The position numbers and the translations under genes were made by a program. From Sphaerulina vaccinii (Eukaryota; Ascomycota; Dothideomycetes; Mycosphaerellales; Mycosphaerellaceae), in NCBI GenBank assembly GCA_022570795.1, contig JAKUDP010000028.1, positions 744,001 through 808,000 on the forward strand: a DNA stretch of 64,000 bases, written 5' to 3'. The notes under the pieces were generated by a model that had not been told where the DNA came from, ran no database searches, and saw only the letters and a list, made by a program, of their open reading frames with translations. Below are positions 63,993 to 64,000 of the stretch, piece by piece. Each line of letters starts with the position of its first letter. Positions within the stretch are counted from its first letter, which is position 1.

Positions 63993-64000
63993 AATCTGCA

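Noticed and set aside
1..64000. tRNA, rRNA, snRNA genes, CRISPR arrays, operons, plasmid or phage features
   Set aside because: No B-box-like GGTTCGANTCC with matching acceptor stem was found by eye and the DNA is fungal nuclear. A tRNAscan/Infernal run would be decisive for small RNAs.

Overview
The window is eukaryotic nuclear DNA from a filamentous ascomycete. Genes are dense, on both strands, and either intronless or split by very short introns. About 50 introns were reconstructed, most of them 48-99 nt, with GTRNGT-type donors, TGCTAAC/CTGAC-type branch sites and YAG acceptors. The gene content (Nup188, Vps39, Lsm1, fused tryptophan synthase, Cbk1/COT1 kinase, CFEM proteins, an ArAE_2/DUF2421-type transporter) and the intron style fit a Dothideomycete. 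That placement is inference, with the order Mycosphaerellales as the best guess. No bacterial, viral or CRISPR feature was seen, and no tRNA or rRNA was found by eye.

Layout. 1-8.6 kb: the 3' two-thirds of NUP188, then VPS39/VAM6 (minus) divergent from LSM1 (plus). 9.8-12.4 kb: an unrecognised 805-aa, probably nuclear protein whose first intron appears to be of the rare GC-AG class. 12.4-14.8 kb is gene-poor. 14.8-20.7 kb: a GPI-anchored CFEM protein, a small hypothetical ORF, a sphingoid-base kinase (LCB4-like) and a coiled-coil protein. 21.2-23.5 kb: transketolase, which has a 10-nt exon. 24.2-29.3 kb: a CFEM-like single-pass membrane protein divergent from TRP5 (tryptophan synthase), which carries a Gcn4/CpcA-type site in its promoter. 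29.5-30.4 kb: an ACT-domain gene interrupted by one stop codon, then a 291-bp MITE with 23-bp inverted repeats and a TAA target duplication. 30.9-36.4 kb: three different zinc alcohol dehydrogenases in a row. 37.4-41.5 kb: a MARVEL protein, a tetraspanin and SHB17 (sedoheptulose-bisphosphatase). 41.7-49.9 kb: SIR2, a hypothetical protein, a UBE2S-like E2, NAR1 and RPB12. 50.6-56.5 kb: CBK1/COT1 kinase, a DUF6919-like protein and a mitochondrial stomatin-like protein. 57.1-63.4 kb: an ArAE_2-type membrane transporter, GRX3/4 glutaredoxin and RPF2.

Functional links are mostly housekeeping. SHB17 and transketolase act together in non-oxidative pentose/heptulose metabolism, and NAR1 and GRX3/4 both serve cytosolic iron-sulfur assembly. 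The three dehydrogenases could form a small alcohol/aldehyde/diol-handling cluster, but no biosynthetic backbone gene accompanies them. I found no clear previously undescribed system. The items most worth a second look are the MITE, the single-stop ACT gene, the transketolase micro-exon, the 54-bp promoter duplication and an orphan exon-like tail at 56.8-57.0 kb.
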